From Frateuria_A sp035943815 (GTDB lineage Bacteria; Pseudomonadota; Gammaproteobacteria; Xanthomonadales; Rhodanobacteraceae): a stretch of DNA of 64,000 nucleotides. Shown piece after piece: positions 16,063 through 23,830 of this stretch. The DNA lies in assembly GCF_035943815.1 (NCBI RefSeq), contig NZ_DASZBU010000005.1, positions 319,563-383,562 on the forward strand, given 5' to 3'. The notes beneath the pieces were generated by a model. It saw only the letters and a program-made list of their open reading frames with translations, made no database searches and was not told the origin of the DNA. The first letter of the stretch is position 1. The number at the start of each line of letters is the position of its first letter. The position numbers and the translations under genes are program-made.

Positions 16063-16890
16063 ATGACCGCCCCCTCCGCCTCCTCCGAACCGCTGGTGCG
16101 CATCCGTGGCCTGACCACGGTGCTGAACGGCAAAACCATCTTCGACGCGCTGGACCTGGACATCCCGCGCGGCAAGGTGACGGCCATCATGGGTCCCAGC
16201 GGCACCGGCAAGACCACGCTGCTCAAGCACATCACCGGGCAGATGCGCGGCGATGCGGGCCAGGTGCTGGTGGACGGCAGGAACGTGCCTGAGCTTTCGC
16301 GCGAGAAACTGTTCGCGCTGCGCGAGAAGATCGGCTACCTATTCCAGAACTCGGCGCTGCTGACCGACTTCGACGTATTCGAGAACGTCGCTTTCCCGCT
16401 GCGCCAGCACACGCAGCTGCCCGAGGTGCTGATCCGCAACATCGTGCTGACCAAGCTGCAGGCAGTCGGCCTGCGCGGCGCCGCCGGGCTGATGCCGGCC
16501 GAGCTTTCCGGCGGCATGGCGCGGCGCGTGGCGCTGGCGCGGGCGATCGTGTTCGACCCCATGCTGATCCTCTACGACGAGCCGTTCGTGGGCCTGGACC
16601 CGATTGCGCTCAGTCAGGTGCTCAAGCTGATCCGTACGCTCAACGAGACACTGGGCATCACCAGCGTGCTGGTGGCGCACGAGCTGGAGGCGATCAAGCA
16701 GGTGGCCAACATGGTCTATCTGATCGCCAACGGCAAGGTGGTGGCGCAGGGCGACCCCAAGACCATCGCCGACGACGGCTCGCCCTGGACGCGGCAGTTC
16801 TTCGGCGGCGCGATCGACGGCCCGGTGCCGTTCCAATACCCCGCCGGCGACTACGCGCAGGCGCTGGGCCTTGCCGGAGCAGCGCGATGA
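16063..16890 (+). CDS. mlaF: Phospholipid ABC transporter ATP-binding protein MlaF
   Basis: The 275-aa protein has Walker A GPSGTGKTT, Q-loop LFQNSALL, the signature AELSGGMARRVALARA and Walker B LILYDEPFVGLDP. The LSGGMARR form and the FVGLDP variant are typical of MlaF rather than general ABC importers. The C-terminal tail (about residues 245-275) resembles the segment that reaches across the dimer and bears on MlaB. It powers retrograde or anterograde phospholipid traffic between inner and outer membranes. Its stop overlaps the mlaE start (ATGA). Confidence 0.95.
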   Translation: MTAPSASSEPLVRIRGLTTVLNGKTIFDALDLDIPRGKVTAIMGPSGTGKTTLLKHITGQMRGDAGQVLVDGRNVPELSREKLFALREKIGYLFQNSALLTDFDVFENVAFPLRQHTQLPEVLIRNIVLTKLQAVGLRGAAGLMPAELSGGMARRVALARAIVFDPMLILYDEPFVGLDPIALSQVLKLIRTLNETLGITSVLVAHELEAIKQVANMVYLIANGKVVAQGDPKTIADDGSPWTRQFFGGAIDGPVPFQYPAGDYAQALGLAGAAR

Positions 16891-17657
16891 GCGCCCAGCC
16901 GCAACGCAACGTGATCGTCAACGCGCTGGCGCAGATCGGCGAGGCGGGCCTGTTCCTGCTGACCTTGCTGGCGGCGGTGCCGCGAAGCATGAGGTACGCG
17001 CGCGAGACCGTGCGCCAGCTGTGGTTCGTCGGCGCGATGAGCCTGACCATCATCATGGTCTGCGGCCTGTTCGTGGGCATGGTGCTGGGGCTGCAGCTCT
17101 ACTACGTGCTGTCGATCTTCGGCGGCACGGCGGCCAGCGGCACGGTGGTGGCGATCGCGATCTACCGCGAACTCGGTCCGGTGGTCACCGCGCTGCTGTT
17201 CGCCGGCCGCGCCGGCACCTCGGTCACCGCCGAGATCGGCCTGATGCGCGCCACCGACCAGTTGGCCGCGATGGAAATGATGGCGGTCGATCCGATCGCC
17301 TACGTCGCCGTGCCGCGCTACCTCGCCGGCCTGATCGCGATGCCGCTGCTGTGCGCGGTCTTCTGCGCGCTGGGCATCTTCGGCGGGCACCTGGTCGGGG
17401 TGACCTGGCTGGGCATCGACAACGGCACCTTCTGGTCGAACATGACCGCCTCTGTCGACGTCCACAAGGACGTGATCAACGGCATCCTGATCAAGAGCCT
17501 CGTCTTCGGCGCGGTGGTCTCGCTGATCGCCGTCTACCAGGGCTACACCACGCCGCCGACCAGCGAAGGCGTGGCCTACGCCACCACCCGCACCGTGGTC
17601 GCCTCGTCCATCGCGATCCTCGCGCTGGACTTCGTGCTGACCGCGTTCCTGATGTGA
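16887..17657 (+). CDS. mlaE: Phospholipid ABC transporter permease MlaE
   Basis: The 256-aa permease has an N-terminal interfacial helix (about 15-35) and five or so membrane helices. The conserved core IAIYRELGPVVTALLFAGRAG and EIGLMRATDQLAAMEMM forms the cytoplasmic coupling helix and substrate cavity of MlaE/TTG2B proteins. It sits 4 bp overlapping with mlaF and 19 bp before mlaD. Confidence 0.95.
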   Translation: MSAQPQRNVIVNALAQIGEAGLFLLTLLAAVPRSMRYARETVRQLWFVGAMSLTIIMVCGLFVGMVLGLQLYYVLSIFGGTAASGTVVAIAIYRELGPVVTALLFAGRAGTSVTAEIGLMRATDQLAAMEMMAVDPIAYVAVPRYLAGLIAMPLLCAVFCALGIFGGHLVGVTWLGIDNGTFWSNMTASVDVHKDVINGILIKSLVFGAVVSLIAVYQGYTTPPTSEGVAYATTRTVVASSIAILALDFVLTAFLM

Positions 17658-17676
17658 TTTCGTTGAGGACTGAGCC

Positions 17677-18537
17677 GTGAGCCAGAGACAATCCTATGCC
17701 GTGGGCACCGGCCTGTTCATCGTGCTCGGCTTTGCCGCGCTGGCCTACCTGGCGACGCAGACCACCTCGGTGGCCAACACCCACCAGGGCGCGAGCTATA
17801 CGGTGCAGGCGCACTTCGCCAACATCGGCCAGCTCAAGGAGCGCGCGCCGGTGAAGATCGCCGGCGTGCGCGTCGGCCAGGTGCGCTCCATCGCGCTGGA
17901 TCCCAAGCGCGAGGCGGCCGATGTCACGCTCGCCATCGACGAGCGCTACAGCCACATCCCTGACGATTCGATCGCCACCATCTTCACCAGCGGCCTGCTG
18001 GGCGACCAGTACGTGGGCATCGAATACGGCAGCTCCAGGAAGGACCTGGCCGAGGGCGGCACGCTGGCGCGCACCAAACCGGCGCAGCAACTGGAGGAAA
18101 TGCTCGGCAAGTTCTTCGGGGCCGGTGGCGTGGCCGACAACCTGGGCGGCAGCTACGTGCTCAAGGCCCGCTTCAGCAACGTCGGCGCGCTTTCGGTCGG
18201 CGCCCCCGTGAAGATGGCGGGCGTGCCGATCGGCAGCGTCATGGCGGTGCACGCCGATCCGACCAAGCTCGATGCCGAGGTGGAGCTGGCGATCGACAAG
18301 AAGTACGACCAGATCCCGGACGATTCGGCCGCCGCGGTGTTCACCAGCGGTTTGATCGGAACCCAGTACGTTGCGATCCAGCCCGGTGGCTCGCCGGAGT
18401 TCCTCAAGAACGGTGACGAGATGGTGTTGACCCAGTCGGCGATGCAGCTGGAGGACCTGATCGGCAAGTTCCTGGTCAACGGCTCGCCCGCCGAGAAGAA
18501 AGACACCCCCGCCGAACCTCCCGCCGGCAAGCACTGA
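17677..18537 (+). CDS. mlaD: MlaD-type MCE protein with two tandem MCE domains
   Basis: The 286-aa protein starts at GTG (with GAGGACT upstream) and has one N-terminal membrane helix (about 8-27). It then has two complete copies of the MlaD unit. MCE domain 1 is about residues 40-118 and domain 2 about 159-237, and each is followed by its own C-terminal helix (QQLEEMLGKFFGAG at 137-150; MQLEDLIGKFLVNG at 256-269). Matching pairs include APVKIAGVRVGQV with APVKMAGVPIGSV, and FTSGLLGDQYV with FTSGLIGTQYV. E. coli MlaD (183 aa) has one such unit and forms a hexameric ring on MlaFE. This protein may therefore build a two-ring tube or a pseudo-sixfold ring; that is inference. Confidence 0.93.
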   Translation: MSQRQSYAVGTGLFIVLGFAALAYLATQTTSVANTHQGASYTVQAHFANIGQLKERAPVKIAGVRVGQVRSIALDPKREAADVTLAIDERYSHIPDDSIATIFTSGLLGDQYVGIEYGSSRKDLAEGGTLARTKPAQQLEEMLGKFFGAGGVADNLGGSYVLKARFSNVGALSVGAPVKMAGVPIGSVMAVHADPTKLDAEVELAIDKKYDQIPDDSAAAVFTSGLIGTQYVAIQPGGSPEFLKNGDEMVLTQSAMQLEDLIGKFLVNGSPAEKKDTPAEPPAGKH

Positions 18538-18566
18538 GCTGCCGGCCACCCCCAAGGAGTTTTCCC

Positions 18567-19238
18567 ATGTTGCGCACTCTGGCTTTCGCCGTGGCCATCG
18601 CGTTCGGCGCCGTGGCCGCCTCCCCCGTGCTGGCCCAGGATGCCGCCGCGCAGGCGCCGGCTGCCCAGTCCACCCCGGAGCAGGTGGTCAAGGAGATCGC
18701 CCACCAGCTCGACGTCACCATCGCGGGCCACCGCGAGGAGCTGAAGAACGACAAGGAAAAGTTGATCTCGGTGATCGACGACGATTTCCTGCCGCACTTC
18801 GACATCGACTACGCCTCGATCCTGGTACTGGGCCGCCACGCGCGCGAGGCCACGCCCGAGCAGCGCGAGCGCTTCGCCAAGGCGTTCTACAACTCCATCA
18901 CCCACCGTTACGCCGAAGGCCTGCTCAACTACACCAAAGGTGCCGTGCAGGTGCTGCCCTTCAGTGGCGACTTGAACGACAAGCGCACGGTGGTGCGTAC
19001 GCAGGTGGTGCTGGACGACGGCAAGCGGCTCTCGGTCGACTATGCCTTCCGCAAGAGCAAGAACGGCGACTGGAAGGCCTATGACGTGATCATCGAGGGC
19101 ATCTCCTACGTCACCAACTACCGCAACCAGGTGGACGCGGAAATCCGCAAGGTCGGCATTGAAAAGCTGATCGGCAACCTGGAGAACCAGGGCGAGAAGG
19201 CGCTGGAGACGATGGACAAGGACAGCAAGGCGTCGTGA
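18567..19238 (+). CDS. mlaC: Periplasmic phospholipid-binding protein MlaC
   Basis: The 223-aa protein has a Sec signal peptide ending near ASPVLAQ (residue 24) and a MlaC/Ttg2D domain. Recognisable parts are LISVIDDDFLPHFDIDYASILVLG and FAKAFYNSITHRYAEGLLNY, each read as family blocks, then SVDYAFRKSKNGDWKAYDV and the YRNQVDAEI tail. It shuttles a phospholipid between MlaA at the outer membrane and MlaFEDB at the inner membrane. It lies in the mlaFEDCB operon and overlaps mlaB by GTGA. Confidence 0.94.
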   Translation: MLRTLAFAVAIAFGAVAASPVLAQDAAAQAPAAQSTPEQVVKEIAHQLDVTIAGHREELKNDKEKLISVIDDDFLPHFDIDYASILVLGRHAREATPEQRERFAKAFYNSITHRYAEGLLNYTKGAVQVLPFSGDLNDKRTVVRTQVVLDDGKRLSVDYAFRKSKNGDWKAYDVIIEGISYVTNYRNQVDAEIRKVGIEKLIGNLENQGEKALETMDKDSKAS

Positions 19239-19534
19239 GCGCGGACGCTTTCCGGCTGCAACGCCCGGCCGCGGGCACCCTCGGCGTCAGCGGCGTGCTG
19301 AGCTTCGGGACTGCCGCGGCGGCGCTGGCAGCCATCAGTGCCGCGCTGGCCGCCGACCCGGTGGTCCGGCTGGACCTGTCCGCCGTCGAGCGCGCCGACA
19401 GCGCGGGCCTGGCGTGCGTGCTGGCAGTGCAGGCCGAGGCCCAGCGCCTGGGCCGACCGCTCGCCGTGGTGAATATGCCCGAAGGCATGCGCGCGCTGGC
19501 TCAGGTATGCGAGGTGGAAGCGCTGGTCGGTTGA
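19235..19534 (+). CDS. mlaB: STAS-domain protein MlaB
   Basis: The 99-aa single STAS domain starts at a GTG that overlaps the mlaC stop. It has the anti-anti-sigma-like fold pattern with DLSAVERADSAGLACVLAVQ (residues about 46-65), where the serine sits in the usual STAS loop. MlaB binds MlaF and stabilises the active transporter. It is the last gene of the operon and is followed by a strong bidirectional terminator. Confidence 0.88.
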   Translation: MSADAFRLQRPAAGTLGVSGVLSFGTAAAALAAISAALAADPVVRLDLSAVERADSAGLACVLAVQAEAQRLGRPLAVVNMPEGMRALAQVCEVEALVG

Positions 19535-19549
19535 CCTTGTCCTTCGACG

Positions 19550-19579
19550 AAAAAAAAGGGCCCGCGGGCCCTTTTTTTT
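19550..19579. terminator. Bidirectional Rho-independent terminator between mlaB and mlaA
   Basis: A perfect palindrome consists of eight A, then GGGCCC-GC-GGGCCC, then eight T. The GC stem (19558-19571) with a T run on both strands can end the mla operon and the convergent mlaA transcript. Confidence 0.93.
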
Positions 19580-19596
19580 CGTTCGTGGCGGATGTC

Positions 19597-20439
19597 TCAG
19601 TGCTTCTCGGGCTGCGCCTGGCCGCTCTCGCCCGGATGCTTCTTCTCCCACTGGTGCTGTTCGTCGAGCAGCTGCTCCGGATCGAAGTTGTCCTCGTTCA
19701 GACCCTGCATCTGCTGGATCACGTCGGCCGGCGGGTTGCCGTCATAGATCTGGTATACGCGCTGCTGGCGGTAAGCGTCGCGCATGAATACGTACGGGTC
19801 GTAGGCGGACTTGAGGAAGCCTTCCGCATCGATGCCGCGCGAGCGCAGGGTCACCAGGTACATCATCTGCGGCAGGTACTGCTGGCCATAGTCATAGTGG
19901 TTGTTGCGCGCGTAGATCGACAGCGGATCGAAGAAGTAGCTGTCCACCGGCAGACGCCATACGTCGCGCGCGGTGGTGGGGCCGACGAAGGGCAGCACAA
20001 GGTAGTCGCCGTCCGGCACGCCCCATCGCGCCAGCGTCACGCCGAAATCGTTGTCCTCCAGCGGGATGCCCAACTGGCTGGCGGGGTCGAAGAAGCCGCC
20101 CAGGCCGAGCGTGAGGTTGACCAGGAAGCGACTGGTGCTCTGCAGCGCCTGCTTGGGGCGCGCCTGCAGGAGATCGTTCGCTACCGTGACCGGCATGCGC
20201 AGATTCGTGAAGAAATCGCTCATCGAGCGGCGCACCGGCGGGTTGGTCACCTTGCGGTAGCCCACCGCGACCGGACGGATCACCGCCTTGTCCACCGCGT
20301 CGTTGAAGGCGTAGACCTTGCGGTTGTACTTCTGCAGCGGATCGTCCGTGCGCGGCTTGGCGATGGTGCAACCGGCTAGCAGGGCCACGGCGGCCAGCGG
20401 CAGCAGGCGACTGAAGTAAATACGGGGCAGGGAGGACAT
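19597..20439 (-). CDS. mlaA: Outer membrane lipoprotein MlaA (VacJ)
   Basis: The 280-aa protein has a lipobox LLAGC at residues 20-24. The MlaA family core DDPLQKYNRKVYAFND is followed by conserved blocks SDFFTNLRMPV, LQSTSRFLVNLTLGLGGFFDPAS and DNDFGVTLARWGV. It forms an outer-membrane channel that removes phospholipids from the outer leaflet and hands them to MlaC. Here it is transcribed against the mlaFEDCB operon instead of being inside it. A hydrophilic tail rich in His, Glu and Gln extends the C-terminus. Confidence 0.96.
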   Translation of the reverse strand: MSSLPRIYFSRLLPLAAVALLAGCTIAKPRTDDPLQKYNRKVYAFNDAVDKAVIRPVAVGYRKVTNPPVRRSMSDFFTNLRMPVTVANDLLQARPKQALQSTSRFLVNLTLGLGGFFDPASQLGIPLEDNDFGVTLARWGVPDGDYLVLPFVGPTTARDVWRLPVDSYFFDPLSIYARNNHYDYGQQYLPQMMYLVTLRSRGIDAEGFLKSAYDPYVFMRDAYRQQRVYQIYDGNPPADVIQQMQGLNEDNFDPEQLLDEQHQWEKKHPGESGQAQPEKH

Positions 20440-20560
20440 CGGTCGAGGAGATCCGCAACGGGTACCGCAAAAGTGTACCGCCTGGTTTTATATTTTGCAG
20501 TCAGACGGATCGGCGCCAGCTGTCCGGCGATCGAACCGCGCATGATACGCGCATGCCACA

Positions 20561-20589
20561 TTGCCAGCCAAGCCGTCGCTCCGTTACAC
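20561..20589 (+). promoter_or_regulatory. Candidate sigma-70 promoter of rpoZ
   Basis: TTGCCA (20561-20566), a 17-bp spacer and TTACAC (20584-20589) precede rpoZ. The start would be near 20597, leaving a short leader with a GAGGA ribosome-binding site before the ATG at 20630. Confidence 0.55.
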
Positions 20590-20629
20590 TCCCGGGTCTC
20601 TAAGTCGCTTTAATGCTTGAGGATTTCGC

Positions 20630-20920
20630 ATGGCCCGCATTACCGTGGAAGATTGCCTCGAGGTGGTCGACAACCGCTTCGAGCTGGTGCTGATGGCGAC
20701 CAAGCGCGCGCGCCAGCTGGAAAAGGGTGCCGAGCCGGCGGTCAATCCCGACCACGACAAGCCCACCGTGCTCGCCCTGCGCGAGATCGCCGACCGCCGC
20801 ATCGACCAAGCCACGATCGACGAGATCGACCGCGCCGAACGCGAGCGTGCGGAGCGCGAGGCTCTGGAATGGGCGGCCGCCGAGGTCGACGACGACCTTT
20901 CCAAGGGCGGCGACGACTGA
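20630..20920 (+). CDS. rpoZ: RNA polymerase omega subunit
   Basis: The 96-aa protein begins MARITVEDCLEVVDNRFELV, the canonical omega N-terminus, followed by ATKRARQLEKG. The core NPDHDKPTVLALREIA is conserved. Omega assists assembly of the beta' subunit and, with it, forms the ppGpp-binding site 1; its place directly before spoT fits that link. The acidic tail is typical of gammaproteobacterial omega. Confidence 0.97.
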   Translation: MARITVEDCLEVVDNRFELVLMATKRARQLEKGAEPAVNPDHDKPTVLALREIADRRIDQATIDEIDRAERERAEREALEWAAAEVDDDLSKGGDD

Positions 20921-21031
20921 TGCGCGCCGGCGGCTGCCGATGGCGCAGTCGCACTGCCGGCACGGCCGGCATCCTTGCCCTGTCCGGGCCTGAGCTGCAC
21001 GGAAGCACCATCTGAACGGGGGCGTGAATCC

Positions 21032-23191
21032 ATGACGGCGACCACGCCCTCCGCCTCCGTGGACCCGTCCGTGCTGCCCCCCTATGTGCTGGCGCTCAAG
21101 GAGCGCGTGGCCTACCTCCCCGAAGCCCAGGTGGCACGCGTACTGCGCGCCTATGAAGTGGGCGCGCACGCGCACCGTGGCCAGGCGCGCAAGAGCGGCG
21201 AGCCGTATATCACCCATCCGGTCGCCGTCGCCGGCATCCTGGCCGAGCTGGGCCTGGATGCCGAAACCATCATCGCGGCCATCCTGCACGACACGCTGGA
21301 AGACACCGAGCTCGGCCGCGCCGACATCACGGCCGAGTTCGGCGAAGTCGTCGCCGACCTGGTCGACGGTGTCACCAAGCTGGACAAGATGCGCTTCTCC
21401 AACCGCCAGGAAGCGGATGCGGAAAGCTTCCGCAAAATGCTGCTGGCGATGGCGCGCGACATCCGCGTGATCCTGATCAAGCTGGCCGACCGGCTGCACA
21501 ACATGCGCACGCTCGGTGCCAAGGACCCGTCGGCGCGCCGCCGCATCGCCCGCGAGACGCTGGAGATCTATGCGCCCATCGCCCAGCGTCTGGGCATGAA
21601 CAAGTTCAAGGCGGAGCTGCAGGACCTGGGCTTCCGTGCGCTCTATCCGGACCGTTATCGCGTCATCAGCGAGCGCATCCGCGCCGCGCTCGGCAACCGC
21701 CGCGAGGTGATGAGCAAGATCGAGCACGCCCTCGCCGCCCGGCTGGCCGCCGAGCACCTGCCGGCCCGCGTGGTGGGACGCATCAAGTCGGCCTGGAGCA
21801 TCTATTCGAAGATGCACAACGAGCACAAGAGCTTTGCCCAGCTGATGGACGTGTACGGCTTCCGCGTGGTGGTGGACACCGCGATGAGCTGCTACATGGC
21901 CCTGGGCGCCGTGCATTCGTTGTACAAGCCGGTCGACCGCCGCTTCAAGGATTTCATCGCCATCCCCAAGGCCAACGGCTACCAGTCGCTGCACACCGTG
22001 CTGCTCGGGCCGTTCGGCGCGCCAATCGAGGTGCAGGTCCGCACCGCCGAAATGGACTCGGTGGCCGAACGCGGCGTCGCCGCGCACTGGGCCTACAAGA
22101 CCGATTCGGGCCCGGCCAACAGCGCGCAGGCGAGGGCGCGCGAGTGGCTCTCGGCGCTGGCCGACAGCCAGGCGCACACGCCCTCGTCGTCCGAGTTCAT
22201 CGAGAACGTCAAGATCGACCTCTTCCCCGACGAGGTCTACCTGTTCACCCCGCGCGGCGACATCCTCGCGCTGCCGCGCAATGCCACGGCGCTGGACTTC
22301 GCCTATGCCGTGCATACGGACGTGGGCGACCACGCGGTGGCCGCGCGGGTGGACAAGAAGCTGCTGCCCCTGCGCACGCGGCTGGAGTCGGGGCAGTTGG
22401 TGGAGATCATCACCGCGCCATCGGCGGTGCCCAACCCGGCCTGGCTGGAATTCGTGGTCACCGGCAAGGCGCGCACGGCGATCCGCCAGTACCTGAAGCA
22501 CCTGCAGCACGAGGATGCGGTGGACTTCGGTCATCGCATGCTCGATCGCGCACTGGACGCCCTGGGCACCAACATCGACGCCATTCCGGCCAAGGTGCTC
22601 GAGCGCTTCCTTGAGGAAGCCAAGCTGCGCCGGCTGGAAGAGTTGCTGGCCGACATCGCGCTGGGCAACCGCATGCCCGACCAGGTAGCGCATCACCTGG
22701 TCGCCTTGCGCGGCGGTGAGCGCGCCACGGTGGCGCCGCACGCCGCCGAGAAGATCCGCATCACCGGCGCCGAGCGCGGCGTGCTCAGCTTCGGCAACTG
22801 CTGCCATCCGCTGCCCGGCGACGAGATCATCGGCTACCTCTCTTCGGGCAAGGGCATCGTGGTGCATCGCGTGGAATGCCCCAATGTGTCCGAGTTCCGC
22901 AAGTCGCCCGAGCGCTGCGTGGCGATCGAATGGGACCGCGACGTGCAGGGCGACTACCGCGCGGAACTGCGCATCGAGGTCATCAACCGCCCCGGCGTGC
23001 TGGCGACCGTCGCTGCGGCGATTGCGGCAGCCGATTCCAATATCGAGAACGTCGAATATGTCGAGCGCGATGCCGCGGCCGCCACGCTGCTGTTCGCGAT
23101 GGAAGTGAAGAACCGCAAGCACCTGGCCGACGTGATCCGTCGTGTGCGGCGAACCGGCGTGGTAAGCGGCGCCTATCGCTATCCGCTCTGA
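21032..23191 (+). CDS. spoT: Bifunctional (p)ppGpp synthetase/hydrolase SpoT
   Basis: The 719-aa protein has the full Rel/Spo architecture. The HD hydrolase domain has an intact HD at residues 86-87 (AAILHDTLEDTE). The synthetase domain contains YGFRVVV and the RFKDFIAIPKANGYQSLHT block. A TGS domain follows (LFTPRGDILALPRNATALDFAYAV, read in parts), then a linker with a conserved zinc-finger-like CCHPLPGDEI, and a C-terminal ACT domain. The HDTLEDT motif shows that hydrolase activity is expected. The start at 21032 is by homology; a longer in-frame start at 20975 adds 19 unrelated residues. Confidence 0.97.
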   Translation: MTATTPSASVDPSVLPPYVLALKERVAYLPEAQVARVLRAYEVGAHAHRGQARKSGEPYITHPVAVAGILAELGLDAETIIAAILHDTLEDTELGRADITAEFGEVVADLVDGVTKLDKMRFSNRQEADAESFRKMLLAMARDIRVILIKLADRLHNMRTLGAKDPSARRRIARETLEIYAPIAQRLGMNKFKAELQDLGFRALYPDRYRVISERIRAALGNRREVMSKIEHALAARLAAEHLPARVVGRIKSAWSIYSKMHNEHKSFAQLMDVYGFRVVVDTAMSCYMALGAVHSLYKPVDRRFKDFIAIPKANGYQSLHTVLLGPFGAPIEVQVRTAEMDSVAERGVAAHWAYKTDSGPANSAQARAREWLSALADSQAHTPSSSEFIENVKIDLFPDEVYLFTPRGDILALPRNATALDFAYAVHTDVGDHAVAARVDKKLLPLRTRLESGQLVEIITAPSAVPNPAWLEFVVTGKARTAIRQYLKHLQHEDAVDFGHRMLDRALDALGTNIDAIPAKVLERFLEEAKLRRLEELLADIALGNRMPDQVAHHLVALRGGERATVAPHAAEKIRITGAERGVLSFGNCCHPLPGDEIIGYLSSGKGIVVHRVECPNVSEFRKSPERCVAIEWDRDVQGDYRAELRIEVINRPGVLATVAAAIAAADSNIENVEYVERDAAAATLLFAMEVKNRKHLADVIRRVRRTGVVSGAYRYPL

Positions 23192-23194
23192 GCG

Positions 23195-23248
23195 ATGGCC
23201 GTGTCGCCGCTCGTCATCGACCTGCAGGTGGGCGTGCTCGAGGCATGA
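23195..23248 (+). pseudogene. Short remnant resembling an isochorismatase-family N-terminus
   Basis: Just 3 bp after the spoT stop an ATG opens a 17-codon frame reading MAVSPLVIDLQVGVLEA. That matches the start of cysteine-hydrolase (isochorismatase-like) proteins, which typically read LLVIDLQxGV. A stop follows at once, and a second 13-codon frame (MKIALATQDAIAL) overlaps it. The rest of such a gene is missing before ridA, so this looks like a deletion scar. The similarity is short and could be chance. Confidence 0.35.
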
Positions 23249-23344
23249 AGATCGCTCTGGCCACGCAGGACGCGATCGCGCTCTGACCGAGCACCGGCGT
23301 CGCCGGTTTACACTGGTGGGCCTTTCTTGCCACGAGGTTCCGCC

Positions 23345-23728
23345 ATGACCCGCAGCATCATCCACTCCGAACAGGCGCCCGCCGCGATAGGCCCCTACTC
23401 GCAGGCTGTCCGCCACGGCAACACGGTGTACTTCTCCGGCCAGACGCCGCTGGATCCGGCCACCGGAACCCTGGTCGAAGGCGACATCAGCACGCAGACC
23501 CGGCGGGTGTTCGACAACCTGGCGGCAGTGGCCAAGGCGGCGGGCGGCTCGTTCTCCCAGTTCGTTCGCGTAGGCATCTACGTGACCGACCTGGCCAACT
23601 TCGCCGCGGTGAACGCGGTGATGGCCGAATACTTCCAGCAGCCCTATCCGGCGCGTTCGACCATCGAAGTTTCCGCCTTGCCCAAAAACGCACAGGTGGA
23701 GATCGACGCGATCATGGTGCTCGACTAG
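23345..23728 (+). CDS. ridA: Reactive enamine/imine deaminase RidA
   Basis: The 127-aa protein shows the YjgF/RidA pattern: AIGPYSQAV near the start, VYFSGQTPLDP, and the C-terminal PYPARSTIEVSALPKNAQVEIDAI with the conserved arginine that holds the substrate carboxylate. RidA hydrolyses 2-aminoacrylate and related enamines released by PLP enzymes. A TACACT -10-like element at 23309-23314 suggests its own promoter. The gene commonly lies between spoT and recG in this group. Confidence 0.96.
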   Translation: MTRSIIHSEQAPAAIGPYSQAVRHGNTVYFSGQTPLDPATGTLVEGDISTQTRRVFDNLAAVAKAAGGSFSQFVRVGIYVTDLANFAAVNAVMAEYFQQPYPARSTIEVSALPKNAQVEIDAIMVLD

Positions 23729-23830
23729 GCGCGTGTATCCGCCCGCGTCGGGGGCCGACCACCCGGCGCGGCGGGAGCCGACAATGCCGTGCTGCATCCA
23801 TACGACGCGCTGGGCTAGGCTAGACAGCCC

